Shown piece by piece: positions 50,001 through 61,560 of a stretch of 64,000 bases of DNA. The translations under genes were made by a program, and so were the position numbers. Location: contig JAOTOM010005149.1 of assembly GCA_034440615.1 (NCBI GenBank), positions 987,001 through 1,051,000 on the forward strand, read 5' to 3'. The stretch's first letter is position 1. Each line of letters starts with the position of its first letter. Origin of the DNA: Ashinkailepas kermadecensis (Eukaryota > Arthropoda > Thecostraca > Neolepadidae). The notes under the pieces are model-generated. The model searched no databases, was not told the DNA's origin, and was given only the letters and a program-made list of their open reading frames with translations.

Positions 50001-50432
50001 GAGGGAAACTGCAGAGCTCATCCACACCCCTCTGAACAGCATTATGTGTGACTATGTCCGTCCCGCTTCAGTCCAATGCCAGGGTCAAACATATAATGTG
50101 TACCCACGAGGATTGGGGACAATGACGCCGTAATCTGGTTTGAAGCCCAGCAGGTCATCTGGAGGTGCCGGGCAGAACGTCTGGGAATGCGTGGGCAGGC
50201 TCTGTGGGGAAATCGGAAAGGCTGTCTGGGGCAGTCGGATAGGCCATCTGGGGTAGTCAGGGAAGCTATTTAGGGTAGTGATGCCGTCTGGGGCAGTCGG
50301 ACAGGCCATCTTGGTTAGCCTGGGAAGCTATTTAGGGCAGTGACACTGTCTGACTGGTGGTGGTGGATTGCTGCTTTAACGCGCGCCGACTACTTGGATA
50401 ATTTTGCGCCCAAACATTTTCTGGGTCAGGGA
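50001..50432. other. Dll intron, degenerate GTCTGGGG repeats
   Basis: Diverged CATCTGGGGTAGTC and GGGAAGCTATTTAGGG words recur between 50140 and 50345. No gene is seen. Confidence 0.5.
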
Positions 50433-50560
50433 GCAGTAGCACGTTGTGTGGGGTAGCGTAGCAGGTCGTCTGGGGTAGCGTAGCAGGTCGTCTGGGGTAG
50501 CGTAGCAGGTCGTCTGGGGAAGCGGAACAGGTCGTCTGAGGCAGCCAGGCAGGTCGATGT
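50433..50560. repeat. 22-bp minisatellite
   Basis: GGTAGCGTAGCAGGTCGTCT plus GG repeats about four times and then decays into GAAGCGGAACAGGTCGTCTG and AGGCAGCCAGGCAGGTCG. It is followed at 50575-50715 by two diverged copies of a segment containing GTTGGAAGGTTGTAATG. Confidence 0.9.
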
Positions 50561-51025
50561 GGGTATGCTGGGTAGGTTCTGCGTGGCAGTTGGAAGGTTG
50601 TAATGAGGCAGACGGTAGGTCGGTGAAGGTTGTAATGGGGCAGACGATAGGTCGGTGTGGGTACGCTGGATTGGTTCTGCGTGCCAGTTGGAAGGTTGTA
50701 ATGAGGCAGACGCCAGGGTGGTGTAGTGCGGTAGTGCGGTGCGGTGATTCATCAACATATTCTACTCGCACCCTGAGTTCGCTTGCATGGTTTGGAGCAT
50801 GCCAGTGCAGTAATTACCATTTCCTGTCCGTCCTCCACATCTCCATCCATCGTTCACACTTCCTATAAGGCTATCCTCCGTGTCCGTCAGCGACCACCGG
50901 TCGCCATTGGTCCTATTGTTGGTCCTCCTCCGTGTCCATCAGCAACCACCGGTGGCCATTGGTCCCAGTGGTTTCTCGTCAGTCGCCATCCAGGGTTCAG
51001 TTGGCTACCCTCGAACAGCTCCCAG

Positions 51026-51039
51026 CTGTGACGTCACAG
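51026..51039. promoter_or_regulatory. Perfect palindrome containing a full CRE
   Basis: CTGTGACGTCACAG is a 14-bp perfect palindrome around the consensus CREB/ATF site TGACGTCA, followed at once by another GACGTCAC (51043-51050). Binding is inferred. Confidence 0.3.
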
Positions 51040-51299
51040 GTGGACGTCACGTCTCGACGGCAAGCGAACCACCACACAGCAGGATTTCGACGTGCTGTCG
51101 CCGGAACACGCGTCAAGCACCGATGGCAGGCGGGACAGCCCAGCAAAGCCGAGCGGTGGTAAAATGAGAACACTTCAAGTCGCACTTGCCAGCGTTACGA
51201 CCGCCCGCCGCGGCGGGGAGGCTCACCGCAGAGCCGCGGTGTGCTCGATGCCTACCCTGCCGCCCAGCTGTGGCCAAACCGCGGCCAGGGGCTGCCTAA

Positions 51300-51692
51300 C
51301 GCATCGTGTGCAGCTGTGGCCCGCTGTGGCCCACTCTGGGCTGCTGTGGGTTGCTGTTGGCTACTATTAGCTGCTGTAGCCCGCTGTGGGCCGCCGTGTG
51401 CTGATGTGGGCTGCTGTGGGCTGCTGTTGGCTACTATTAGCTGCTGTGGGCCGCTGTGGGCCGCTGTTGGCTACTATTAGCTGCTGTGGGCCGCTGTGGG
51501 TCGCTGTGGGTATGACGGTACCGTGTGTCGGGCGACCAGCCGTCGCGCTGCCGTGTTTGGGGCTGCTGTGGGCTGCTGATGTGGGCTGCTGTGGGCTGCT
51601 GTTGGCTACTATTAGCTGCTGTGGGCCGCTGTGGGTCGCTGTGGGTATGACGGTACCGTGTGTCGGGCGACCAGCCGTCGCGCTGCCGTGTT
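51300..51692. repeat. GCTGTGGG minisatellite with an embedded 95-bp direct duplication
   Basis: Short units such as GCTGCTGTGGGCTGCTGTTG and GCTACTATTA alternate from 51300. A larger segment running from TTGGCTACTATTAGCTGC to CGCTGCCGTGTTT occurs at 51463-51557 and again at 51598-51692, offset 135 bp. Each copy contains the palindrome ACGGTACCGT. Confidence 0.92.
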
Positions 51693-53717
51693 TTTCATTT
51701 GTTTTGTTTTGCCAACAGCGCCGGCTCCGAGGGAGGTGTTTGGGCGAAAAAACAGTCGGCCGAGCGGCGCTGCTGGCAGGTAATTGTGCCGCCGTCCCGG
51801 CCCTACTGCACGTAGCCGTGCGCCTCCAGGGAGCCACCACAGTCCAGTCCGCACCGGGGCACATTTATTTTTGTCGACCATAAAAACACCTTTGTGAAAT
51901 GAAACACGAAGCACCAGGCGGCGATAAAATGCAGCGCTAGTATCGACAAACTTGCGTGTCTACGAGGCGTTTTGGCGGTTACGCTAAATTCAATAGGACG
52001 AATCGATGTGACTGGGTTGTCTGTTCACCAGATCCGATTCGTACTGGCCTATTCGGATCTGGAAAGTCAAGATTTATGTCTGAACAACGGTGCTTGGCTC
52101 CAATTTTGAGGCCGTTGATACTGTAACGAGAATAATTATGGCTCTCGCGATCGCATGAACTAAGTACCAGCGCTGTCCAGAGCGGCTCTAAGTCATAGCA
52201 CGGTCGTGAATAAGTTCGGAATGTCTACCATTGGCCGTTGAACGGCTATAAATCATCTAAATAGCCCAAAAGTTCGGCCATTTACCGCGTGGAAATCAGA
52301 AATTGTGGAAGTCAGGATGAATGTACTAGGAAATCTTGGCCACCAATGTGGTTTGGTTGGGCTTCCTGTCTCTTGGTGGGTGCCCTGGCGCCCACAAGAA
52401 TGTCTGGTCAGCCGCAATGGTTCGTGAGCTTGGCTAGTAGACCTGTGGAAAACATAGCCGACTATCTATTCGACAGGAAGAGTCATGTCGACTTACCACG
52501 CGCATGGTCAGCCGCAAATGTTTTAGACACGAGATACCAACCACCAGCCTTTTCTCGATGGAAACGCCAAGATTCACGTCGGAGACTACGCCAGAGATGT
52601 ACCCACAAGAAAAGATCACTGAAGACTGCAGTAATTAACAGGAAAATAACAGCACCGGCTGCGGACAGATTCGAACCTACGCCAGCAGGCCTTGCTGTTG
52701 AGCTGCGTCGGCGGCGCCAGTCGGCGCCAGTCGGCGCCAGTTGGCGCCAGTTGGCGCCCAGTCAGCCGACAGGTCCCAGTCGGCCGGCGAACGTCGGCGT
52801 GCCGGCCGACCGCCGGCTGCCGACTCGAACTGGCATGCCCCGATGGCCGGCGGCGAACGACACGCGACCGGAATCGATCTCGGGGGGGCGAGAGGCGGCG
52901 AACCGGGCGCAAAAACGCAGCGCGCTCCGTTTGACGGGCCGCCGCGCCGAAGCCGGCCGTGATGAAAATAAACACACACACACATACACAGGCACACACA
53001 CGGCGCAGGCTGGGCGCAGAATGTAATCGCCACACGATCTCGTCTCCGGCCGCCCCCGCCCACTGTCATTAGGACTGGGACGGGGCGGGCCCGGCCGGCC
53101 GTTTGTTCTCCGCCGCCCAGCCCGAGGCGGCCGAAAACCGGCCGCCGGCCGGCGCGCACTCGGAACAGTCGCGACGACAAAGGCGACCGAGCGCCGCGTT
53201 CGGCGCAGACAGAGCGCCGGCGGCCGGCGGCGAGAGCGCCGAGCAGTAGCGTGGCCGTGATTTGTACAAGTGTTGTGTGTGTGTCAAGGGTGTCCATTTT
53301 GCCACGAGTCGACCATGTTCCGGTCGAGAGCCGGGACGGCTCTCGACACGGGAAAAAACGCAAATTTCCACTGCTAATGCGGGTCGCCTGATCGCTCTGT
53401 GGCCAGCCGCTGGTCATGCTGTCGGCTCGAGGTGACGCCCGGCGCCCGCGCCTGCAGCTGAGTTGGCAGGCGACAGAATCCATTTGGCCGCATAGTTTAT
53501 CGCACGAGGCGGCGCGGTTGCAGACTGCGCCTGAGGGCGAACCAAGCCGCGGCCAAACGCGTTGGTTGTGTAGAATATGGATGCCGGTTGCTCTGTCGGG
53601 CGCAGTTTGTTTCACACATCGCACCTCCGGCTCCGGCTCCCCCGCGTGCATCGGTCGTTCCCGCAGCGGTGCTGTCAGGTGACTGGCTGCATGTCGGCAG
53701 TCAGGGATGTGGTGTGG
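51693..53717. other. Dll intron, no gene seen
   Basis: AT-richer from about 51.85 to 52.65 kb, then GC-rich. Near 52715-52765 GGCGCCAGTCGGCGCCAG-type units with GGCGCC palindromes repeat about five times. A (CA)-rich tract lies at 52972-53001. Confidence 0.5.
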
Positions 53718-53845
53718 GTCTGTCTGACAGCCGCGGCCGTGACGGTAGTCGGGCCTGGTGACAGCCGCAGCCGTGACGGTAGTCGGGTCCGCCTAACAGC
53801 CGCGGCCGTGACGGTAGCCTGGTCCGCCTGACAGCCGCGGCCGCC
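53718..53845. repeat. Tandem repeat, about 36-bp unit, four copies
   Basis: GACAGCCGCGGCCGTGACGG followed by TAGTCGGG repeats four times with small length changes. Confidence 0.9.
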
Positions 53846-54454
53846 AGCCGGCCAGCCGAGCCATCCGAGCCATCACCAGTCGGACGCGGGATGAGGAGAG
53901 CCGCCGCTGACGCGTCTCCACCCACTCCATTGTGGCGCAGAATGAACAGAAAAATAACACAAAATACGGACGAGCATAATGAAGAATAGGCGGCCCGTTG
54001 TGTGGCGCGGCGGAGGCCGGCCCGGGCCGCAGATGGAGTGCGCCGCGGCCGCCGCCGACAGCGAACACCGCTGTGTGACGGGCGTGACGGGACGCGAGCG
54101 CGTGTGACGCGCGTGACGGCGGCGGGCGGCGGCGGGGCGGACGCGGGGCGGCAGCGGCGGCCGACTGGTAGTCGTGACCGATGGCCGACCGGCGGGCCGC
54201 CGCTGACGGCGACCTGGAGACAGCCGTACCGTCTTGAGATCGAGTGTGCCTCTCTCTGACGCGGCACCACAGCGGCGCCGGCACCAGCACCAGCCGTGCC
54301 GCCGTGAGATCGAGTGCGCCTCTCCCTGACGCGGCACCAGTCGGGCTGCCGGCCGGGGCTCCAACGAGCGTCCGTCCTTAGCCGGTCTCGGCACACAGCG
54401 ATCGCTGAGCCCGGAGTGAGCGAGCATCTTCACATGCTCTACTCCGCAGCTGGC
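53846..54454. other. Dll intron, CpG-rich, no gene seen
   Basis: Contains two diverged copies of a segment with GAGATCGAGTG and CTGACGCGGCACCA at about 54235 and 54305. No coding evidence. Confidence 0.5.
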
Positions 54455-55255
54455 AGCCTGCTGCACGGGAGCGTCGGCAGCCGCGGCCTGCTGCACGGGA
54501 GCGTCGGCAGCCGCGGCCTGCTGCACGGGAGCGTCGGCAGCCGCGGCCTGCTGCACGGAAGCGTCGGCAGCCGGCAGCCTGCTGCACGGGAGCGTCGGCA
54601 GCCGGCAGCCTGCTGCACGGGAGCGTCGGCAGCCGGCAGCCTGCTGCACGGGAGCGTCGGCAGCCGGCAGCCTGCTGCACGGAAGCGTCGGCAGCCGCGG
54701 CCTGCTGCACGGAAGCGTCGGCAGCCGGCAGCCTGCTGCACGGGAGCGTCGGCAGCCGGCAGCCTGCTGCACGGGAGCGTCGGCAGCCGGCAGCCTGCTG
54801 CACGGGAGCGTCGGCAGCCGGCAGCCTGCTGCACGGGAGCGTCGGCAGCCGGCAGCCTGCTGCACGGGAGCGTCGGCAGCCGCGGCCTGCTGCACGGGAG
54901 CGTCGGCAGCCGGCAGCCTGCTGCACGGGAGCGTCGGCAGCCGCGACCTGCTGCACGGAAGCGTCGACAGCCGCGGCCTGCTGCACGGGAGCGTCGGCAG
55001 CCGGCGGCCTGCTGCACGGGAGCGTCGGCAGCCGGCGGCCTGCTGCACGGGAGCGTCGGCAGTCGGCGGCCTGCTGCACGGGAGCGTCGACAGCCGCGGC
55101 CTGCTGCACGGGAGCGTCGGCAGCCGGCGGCCTGCTGCACGGGAGCGTCGGCAGCCGGCGGCCTGCTGCACGGGAGCGTCGGCAGCCGGCTGCCTGCTGC
55201 ACGGGAGCGTCGGCAGTCGGCGGCCTGCTGCACGGGAGCGTCGGCAGCCGCGGCA
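54455..55255. repeat. 30/31-bp minisatellite, about 26 copies
   Basis: The core CCTGCTGCACGGGAGCGTCG is followed by GCAGCCGCGG (30-bp unit) or GCAGCCGGCAG/GCAGCCGGCGG (31-bp unit). The mixture of 30- and 31-bp units shifts frame repeatedly, so the long serine/alanine/cysteine-rich frames on both strands are artefacts. Confidence 0.96.
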
Positions 55256-56469
55256 GGCCACAAACCAGCCACGCCACGCTCAACTGGCACCTCCTCCCAA
55301 TCACACTGAGTACTGTTTACACTGGCGGCGGTGCGTCCAACTGCGCCGCGTAAATCAGCCCGTATATTGAGCTCCCTCCCACGGCGGGCGTTCACACGTT
55401 TTTCCCGGCTGCTGAGGAGGCTGGATGGACGGCTATCTGGCGGCCTCATCTCGCTGATGTTGCCGCCGTGCTGCAACCGGCGCTGCGGGGCCGGCCGCTG
55501 TCGAGGCCCCAATAAAACCATTATGTGGAAGCCATTAAAGAAGCGAATAAAACTATACAGTCATGATTACCGGACTCGGTAAAAAGTATTGGATGGCGGC
55601 CGTGGCTCGGAGATCGCCGACGCACACAAATAATGGTGCAGTTTTATAGGATCCCACGGAAACACACCGTCGTCCAATTGTGGCCAAAAGGCCGCCACCA
55701 CCTCCAAGGTCGGCCGAGACACGGCCAATAACAATAAAGCCGGTGGCGCCGACACTTAACACGCACGCCAGCCGCCGCCGCCGTCGCGCTGCCAAGATAA
55801 CCGGACGCTTTATGACGGCGCAGCGCGACCGGCTGCCCGGTTGCAGCTTCCAATCGGCGTCCGTTTGTCGGCTCGGAGGTCGCCATTCTGTCGCCGGTGG
55901 CGTCTCGGGGCCGTCGCTGTGTCGACAACGACGCCCCACAGGCTGTGGACGCGCCGGTGGCGGTTCGTCGGCTCAGAGGCCGCCGCCGTGTCCGCGATGG
56001 CGGCGCGTACGCACGGTCCATCGCCGCCAGCGGCGTCTGCCGGCGCTGCCAACGCTGCCGGCGCTGCCGCAGTCAGACAATGCATATTTAGGCAGAACAA
56101 AGGGGCCGCCTGTTGATAGATGAACGCCGGCTGGGCGGTGAGGGGTCGGGCCGGCGCGGACGGCACGGCCCTGGGCGGACCGGCCCGCGTCCCTGCCCGT
56201 GGCCGGCACGACCGACCACGGCGCTGCCCTGTGATCACCTGGCCCCCGCCCCCTGCTCTCGCCGCTGTCGGTCAACAGCGCGCCGCCGCCGCCAATAGCC
56301 TGCATGCTAATCAGCTGGCCGGCGCGGTCGACCAAAGCGAGCGGCGCGACGGGCGGCGCGCGACTTCTACGGTCCACACCGCCGACGACGGACCGTGACC
56401 CGAACCAGCGGCCCTCCTCTGCCCGGCGGAATGCCGGCTGTGACTCAGGTCGACGTCGGCACGATCAGG
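55256..56469. other. Dll intron, no gene seen
   Basis: Mostly CpG-rich. An AT-richer interval at 55500-55640 includes CAATAAAACCATTATG and GCGAATAAAACTATAC, AT-rich cores of the kind homeodomains bind; no more can be said. Confidence 0.45.
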
Positions 56470-56627
56470 CAGACGCGGCGACACCTCAGCCGTCCTCTAA
56501 AGACAGCCCGGTACAGCCGGAGGCGTCGCTAGGCGCTGGCCGATAGTCAGGCGCGGCGACACCCCAGCCGCCCTCTGAAGACAGCCCGGTACAGCCGGAG
56601 GCGTCGCTCGGCGCTGGCCGATAGCAG
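56470..56627. repeat. 78-bp direct repeat, two copies
   Basis: GCGGCGACACC at 56475 recurs at 56553, and the shared segment continues through ACAGCCCGGTACAGCCGGAG and GGCGCTGGCCGATAG. Confidence 0.93.
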
Positions 56628-56859
56628 ACTTGGCGCCGCTGGCCGCGGCGACCCGATCAGGCGAGATAGTGCCGCGGCTTACTCTATTGGAACGCATTGA
56701 GCTATTGGTGGCGGCGTGACGCGGCGCGGCGGCGGCGTGACGCCACGGCGGGCCGCACGTGACTGGCCGGCGGGCCATACGTGACACGTGCAGGGATGTC
56801 AGGGACGGCGTGACGCCCGGCCCGGCCGTGGTGTGTCGGCACCCACCCGGCGACGCCTC

Positions 56860-57290
56860 CCGCCAAACTCGCCCCAGCGCTAAACTAGCCATACCGCTAA
56901 ACTCGCCCCACTGCCAAACTCACACTCCCACCAAACTCGCTCTCCCGCCAAACTCGCCCCACTGCCAAACTCGCACTCCCACAAAACTCACCCTTCCGCC
57001 AACTCGCCTTACCGCCAAACTCGCCATCCCGCCAAACTCGCCCCACTGCCAAACTCGCCCCACTGTCAAACTCGCACTCCCGTCAAACTCGCTCTCCCGC
57101 CAAACTTCCCCAACTGTCAAACTGCACTCCTGCCAAACTCGCCCCACTGCCAAACTCGCCCCACTGCCAAACTCGCATTCCCGCCAAACTCGCTCTCCCG
57201 CCAAACTTGCCCCACTGCCAAACTCGCACTCCTGCCAAACTCGCCCTCCTGCCAATCTCACCCTTCCGCCAAACTCGCCCTACCGCATCG
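56860..57290. repeat. 17/18-bp CCAAACTCGC minisatellite, about 24 copies
   Basis: CCAAACTCGCCCCACTG and CCAAACTCGCACTCCCG alternate, with length and base variation. On the opposite strand each unit reads GCGAGTTTGGCGGG, which contains TTTGGCGG, close to an E2F-type core; that resemblance may be coincidental. Confidence 0.95.
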
Positions 57291-58374
57291 GCCGACGCTC
57301 CAATTTTCGAGAAGTACGTCGGCACTAAATGGAGTCTGTATGGCTGGAGTTGACGAGGCCAGCCGTTAATCAGCGGACAGAATTTTCCGCAGATGTTACG
57401 GATGCGAGGTCGACGGTAATTTCGTGGCAGACCGGTTTAGTGCATCGTAAACACGACGGAGCAATGAAGGGGCCACGACAGCGTCGTCGCGGCACAACGG
57501 CGATCTGTCACGGCTTCGCCTCGTGGCTGCGGCGGTGGCCTCCACGAGCCGCGACGACAGCAACAGGGCGCCGCCCCCAGACAGCTGCGGAGAGTGATGA
57601 TGCTGTCGGACCGGCCGACCGTGGGCGTGGCGACAACAGCGGCCTCCTCGCCCGACTCGGCTCTGCGCCGAGCCCTGCCTCCACATCCAGCGACGCGCCA
57701 TGTATCGACGGCGGCGGGGCATGCTTCCCCGACATGGCCGGCACCTGCAGGCCGGAGACCTGCCAGTAAACAGCAGGACTCTCCGAGCACAGCGAGACTG
57801 CTTCGTGCATGGATGCGGCGACCAATCAGCGGCGTCTGCGCGAGCGGCCGTGCCGTGCCGGGCCGGGCCGCGTCAGACAGCCCGGCTCTCCACCCCCGGC
57901 CGACCGCGGCACGCACGCGACCCTGACCCGACACGCACCTTCCCGGCCGCCGGGCGAGCCGGCGCGTCGCGTTCCCGGATGCGCGGGCCGGCGCGCGGCC
58001 GGAGTTTTCGCACCATCACCTCTGGCCGGGCCGAGCAGCTTGATTTACGGCGACCGTGCCGTGGCGGCGCCGCATAACGCGTCCGTAACGTGGCGGCGCC
58101 GCATAACGCGACCGCAGACGCCGGCAGAGCGGGCGCGCTCGATGCCGGCGCCGGCCGGCAAACTGCCGGTCGGCACGGCAGTCGGTCGCCCGCCGCCGCC
58201 CGGCTGCCGCCCGCCCGCCGCCGCCCGGCCAGCGCCGACACCCACCTGACACGGCACATTCGGCCCGCCGGCCGGCCCTGTCACGTTCCGACCGCCGCCG
58301 CCACTGTGGGTGCGGCCGCCGCACTCAAACGCGCCGGCACTGCCGGCCGCGCCACTGTCGCACTCGGGCACGCC
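57291..58374. other. Dll intron, very CpG-rich, no gene seen
   Basis: Open frames occur in most phases on both strands because stop codons are rare at this composition. A short repeat GTGGCGGCGCCGCATAACGC occurs twice near 58061 and 58090. Confidence 0.5.
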
Positions 58375-58750
58375 GTGATGCGCTTCTAGGGCTTGGTGCC
58401 TGACTGGGGCGTGATGCCTGACTAGGGCCGTGAAAGCCGGTTCGTGCCGTGATGCCCAGCTATGGCCGTAGTGGCTATGGCTGTCATACCTGGCTAAGTC
58501 GTGGTATCCAGCTGGGATCGTGACGTCCGGCTAGGGTCGTGATACTCAGTCAGGGCCGTGATGCCCGACTACGACCGTAATGCCCGGCTAGACCGCAATG
58601 CTTAACTAGGGCGGTGGTATCTAGACTGCCACATTCGACAGGTCCGTGGCGTATGCTCCCAGCTGTCATAATCGACAGGTCCGTAGTGCATACTCCGAGC
58701 CGTCATAATCGACAGGTCCATGGCGTATGTTCCGAGCTGTCACACTCGAC
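58375..58750. repeat. Two adjacent degenerate tandem repeats
   Basis: 58375-58615 has about ten variants of GTGATGCCCGGCTAGGGCC, 20-22 bp each. 58620-58750 has about four copies of a 36-bp unit with ATCGACAGGTCCGTAG and TACTCCGAGC. Confidence 0.85.
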
Positions 58751-60834
58751 CAGGACGGCCACATTAGGACCAGCCTTCGCGGTGGCTTCGCCACGCTTGG
58801 ACATATATATGAATATATCCGTGTTTTTCACGCCACTTTCACAAATGTAATCCGAAAAAAAATATCCAAAAATAAGTCGAGCAGCCTCTAGTCCCAAAAA
58901 ATGGCTGTTGCTGGGCTGGTGCAGTGCAGACGGAGGTGGGAAGGTGGCGAAGGTCATGACTCTGCAACATTTATTCTGCACCACAAAATGCATTGAGGAC
59001 TGTGACATTCAGAATGGCCTGTGACATTTACACCACACCGATACCTGTTACCAGGGCTTCCGTATTCGGAAACTGCATCGTCACATTCAACCAAGCTGCG
59101 ACGCCTGTGATCCTGAACTGCGCCACGGGATTCGGTCGATGCGCTCACTTTCCGGCACATCCGCGTGATCTGGATCTCCCCGCACTCTGGTCTCATTTTC
59201 ACACGCAGGTACGCGGGTCACTCTCGGTGCAGCAGACAGGGGCGGGGGCGGGGGCGGGGGCGGCCCGGGCGCCGACACCGCTGAAAGCTGGGCTTTGTGG
59301 ACCTGCCGACCACCTGCGGCCGGCCGCTCTGCATTGACTCGGCCGTCTTTTGAGCTCGGCGCTGCCGACAATGGCCGCGAGGAGTGTCCCGGACAGGAAC
59401 AATGACGGAGTTAGCCAAGCGGAGCGCGACAGATAGAATCGCGCAGATCTTTTTGCCGGCGAGCCGATACGCCGCGCGGGAGCCGCGTGGTCCGCGGCAC
59501 CAGCTCGAAAGGCACGTAGTCCGCTGTACCCGCACGATAGCCGCGTAGTCCGCTGTACCCGCGCGAGAGGCACGTAGTCCGCGGCACCCGCACGATAGCC
59601 ACGAAGTCCGCGACACTCACGCGAAGCTAGTGCCGCGACTCGTCGCAAGTCGACGAAGTCGCTTCATCTCCGACGGATATGTGACAAGCAGACGGGAGCG
59701 CACGAGCATCTGGACGAAAAGCTGGAAGAAACTTTGTGAGCGAATCGCGGTGCGACCTGCTAGGAACTGTCCGTCCCGCGAAGATGCGGCCAAGTTCGAA
59801 ATCTGTCGAATTATTAGAAGAATGATCCCACCAAATCCCACAGTCCGTTCGGGACGAACCCACCAGCCACCATCCTCTCTGCCAAGGTCATTTGCTCGTA
59901 AAACCAGAATGGCGATGAGGTGTGAGATCCAAGACATAAAACAACCGCTGGAATTCCCTCCGAGAAGTCGTGGAGACCACTTGGGCGGACCTGCAAGCTC
60001 GCCGCGTGGTGGCGGGTCGCTCGCTGCCAAATCCCAGATGGTGAGCGCCTATGCCGAGCAGTGAATTCGCGGGAGCCGACTGGCCCACTCCGACGTGGTT
60101 ACTGCCCGACGGCGGGTCGTGCCATTCGATCGCCTTGCTACACTTTCTCCGTGCACCACCATGACTGTCGTCTTCGGCATTGACCGGCGACAGCGCAGCT
60201 CGGAGGCCTCCACTGCCTCTGTCCGATATAACTTTTTTTTTTCCATCATATATTTGCCATGCCACATCGCTCCATCACGCTTCACACATCATCAATCACC
60301 CCACAGTACTATGCGCATGCATGTTCGTCAAATTCCTATAACTAGGCGTTATCGCCTTCTCCCAACCCCCACCTACTCACCCCTTGTCATAGCACACAAA
60401 TATGAAATTCGATTCCACTGGGCCTGTCCCGTAAAACTAATAGGGCCGGTTGAATGTTTGCCACTGCACAAGTGACACTCATCGCATGTCTTTATGCCAT
60501 TGAATGACAGTTATGACGCTAAGTTGTGCAGCGAGGCGCAGTGTCCATGTCTTAAAACAAGAATTACTTTATTGCATCACTATAGAGGAGGTCAATGCAA
60601 GCGCTTCAAAGAAATTGCTTCCGGTATGGATGAGTCGTTTGCAGCCCCCGGGGCACTTTAGGCCGTTCTATGACTTTGTGCTATGTGCTATCATTCTTAT
60701 CAAATTTCGATTCACTAAGCGGTATGTGGCCGGAGCACTTCCCAGGTGCGCCTTTGCGACTGAAACGTCATCAATTAACCGATGGAAAAACGTCCAATAA
60801 AACGCCGAAAGATCCATGAGATCACACACGTTTG
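58751..60834. other. Dll intron with a short repeat and a G-rich tract
   Basis: 59239-59263 is a (GGGGGC)n tract on the plus strand with four G-runs, a possible G-quadruplex. 59500-59625 holds about five diverged copies of GCACGTAGTCCGCGGCACCC/GCACGATAGCC. The rest is ordinary sequence with no recognisable gene. Confidence 0.5.
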
Positions 60835-60980
60835 AGCGGTACGCCAGCACCTGACGGTTCCACAGCCAGCAATGGGCGGTATTCCTGTACCTAACGGTTC
60901 CACAGCCAGCATCGAGTGGTACGCCCACACCTGACGGTTCCACAGCAGGACGCCTGTACCTGACGGTTCCACAGCATTGA
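60835..60980. repeat. Tandem repeat built on CTGACGGTTCCACAGC
   Basis: CTGACGGTTCCACAGC or a one-base variant occurs four times, separated by GGGCGGTATTCCTGTAC-like linkers of varied length. Confidence 0.9.
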
Positions 60981-61053
60981 GTGTGTCAGTGTGCGGTTTC
61001 TACCGGCCGGGATTCACCAGCGAGCGGTTGCCGCGTGCGGCCGGCTCGGCAGG

Positions 61054-61443
61054 CATGGTATGGTGGCGGGCATGGTATGGTGGCGGGCATGGTATGGTGG
61101 CGGGCATGGTATGGTGGCGGGTATGGTATGGTGGCGGGCATGGTGTGGTGGCGGGCATGGTATGGTGGCGGGCATGGTGTGGTGGCTGGCATGGTGTGGT
61201 GGCGGGCATGGTAGTGGTGGCGGGCATGGTGTGGTGGCGGGCATGGTGTGGTGGCGGGCATGGTGTGGTGGCGGGCATGGTATGGTGGCGGGCATGGTGT
61301 GGTGGCGGGCATGGTGTGGTGGCGGGCATGGTGTGGTGGCGGGCATGGTATGGTGGCGGGCATGGTGTGGTGGCGGGCATGGTGTGGTGGCGGGCATGGT
61401 GTGGTGACGGGCACGGTGTGGTGGCGGCCACGGTGTGGTGGCG
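61054..61443. repeat. 17-bp minisatellite, about 22 copies
   Basis: GGCATGGTGTGGTGGCG (or GTATGG in place of GTGTGG) is repeated head to tail. Since 17 is not a multiple of three, all three frames on each strand are open as glycine/tryptophan- or histidine/proline-rich artefacts. Confidence 0.96.
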
Positions 61444-61560
61444 GGTCGGAGCGATTCACCTTCGGTGGCGGCGGCGGCGGCCCAGCCTGCTCCCACCATA
61501 AACAACGCTTCAATAAAGCGACGGACATTCCTCGGTCGGTTGGCCGCGACTGACACTGAC
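61444..61560. other. Spacer between the 17-bp array and the donor array
   Basis: Contains GGCGGCGGCGGCGGCCC and then about 70 bp of unique intron. Nothing coding is seen. Confidence 0.5.

Noticed and set aside
53873..55521. Minus-strand frames of 308-462 codons with CRRSRAAG/PVQQAA repeats
   Set aside because: They follow the 30/31-bp array in several frames at once and have no non-repeat domain.
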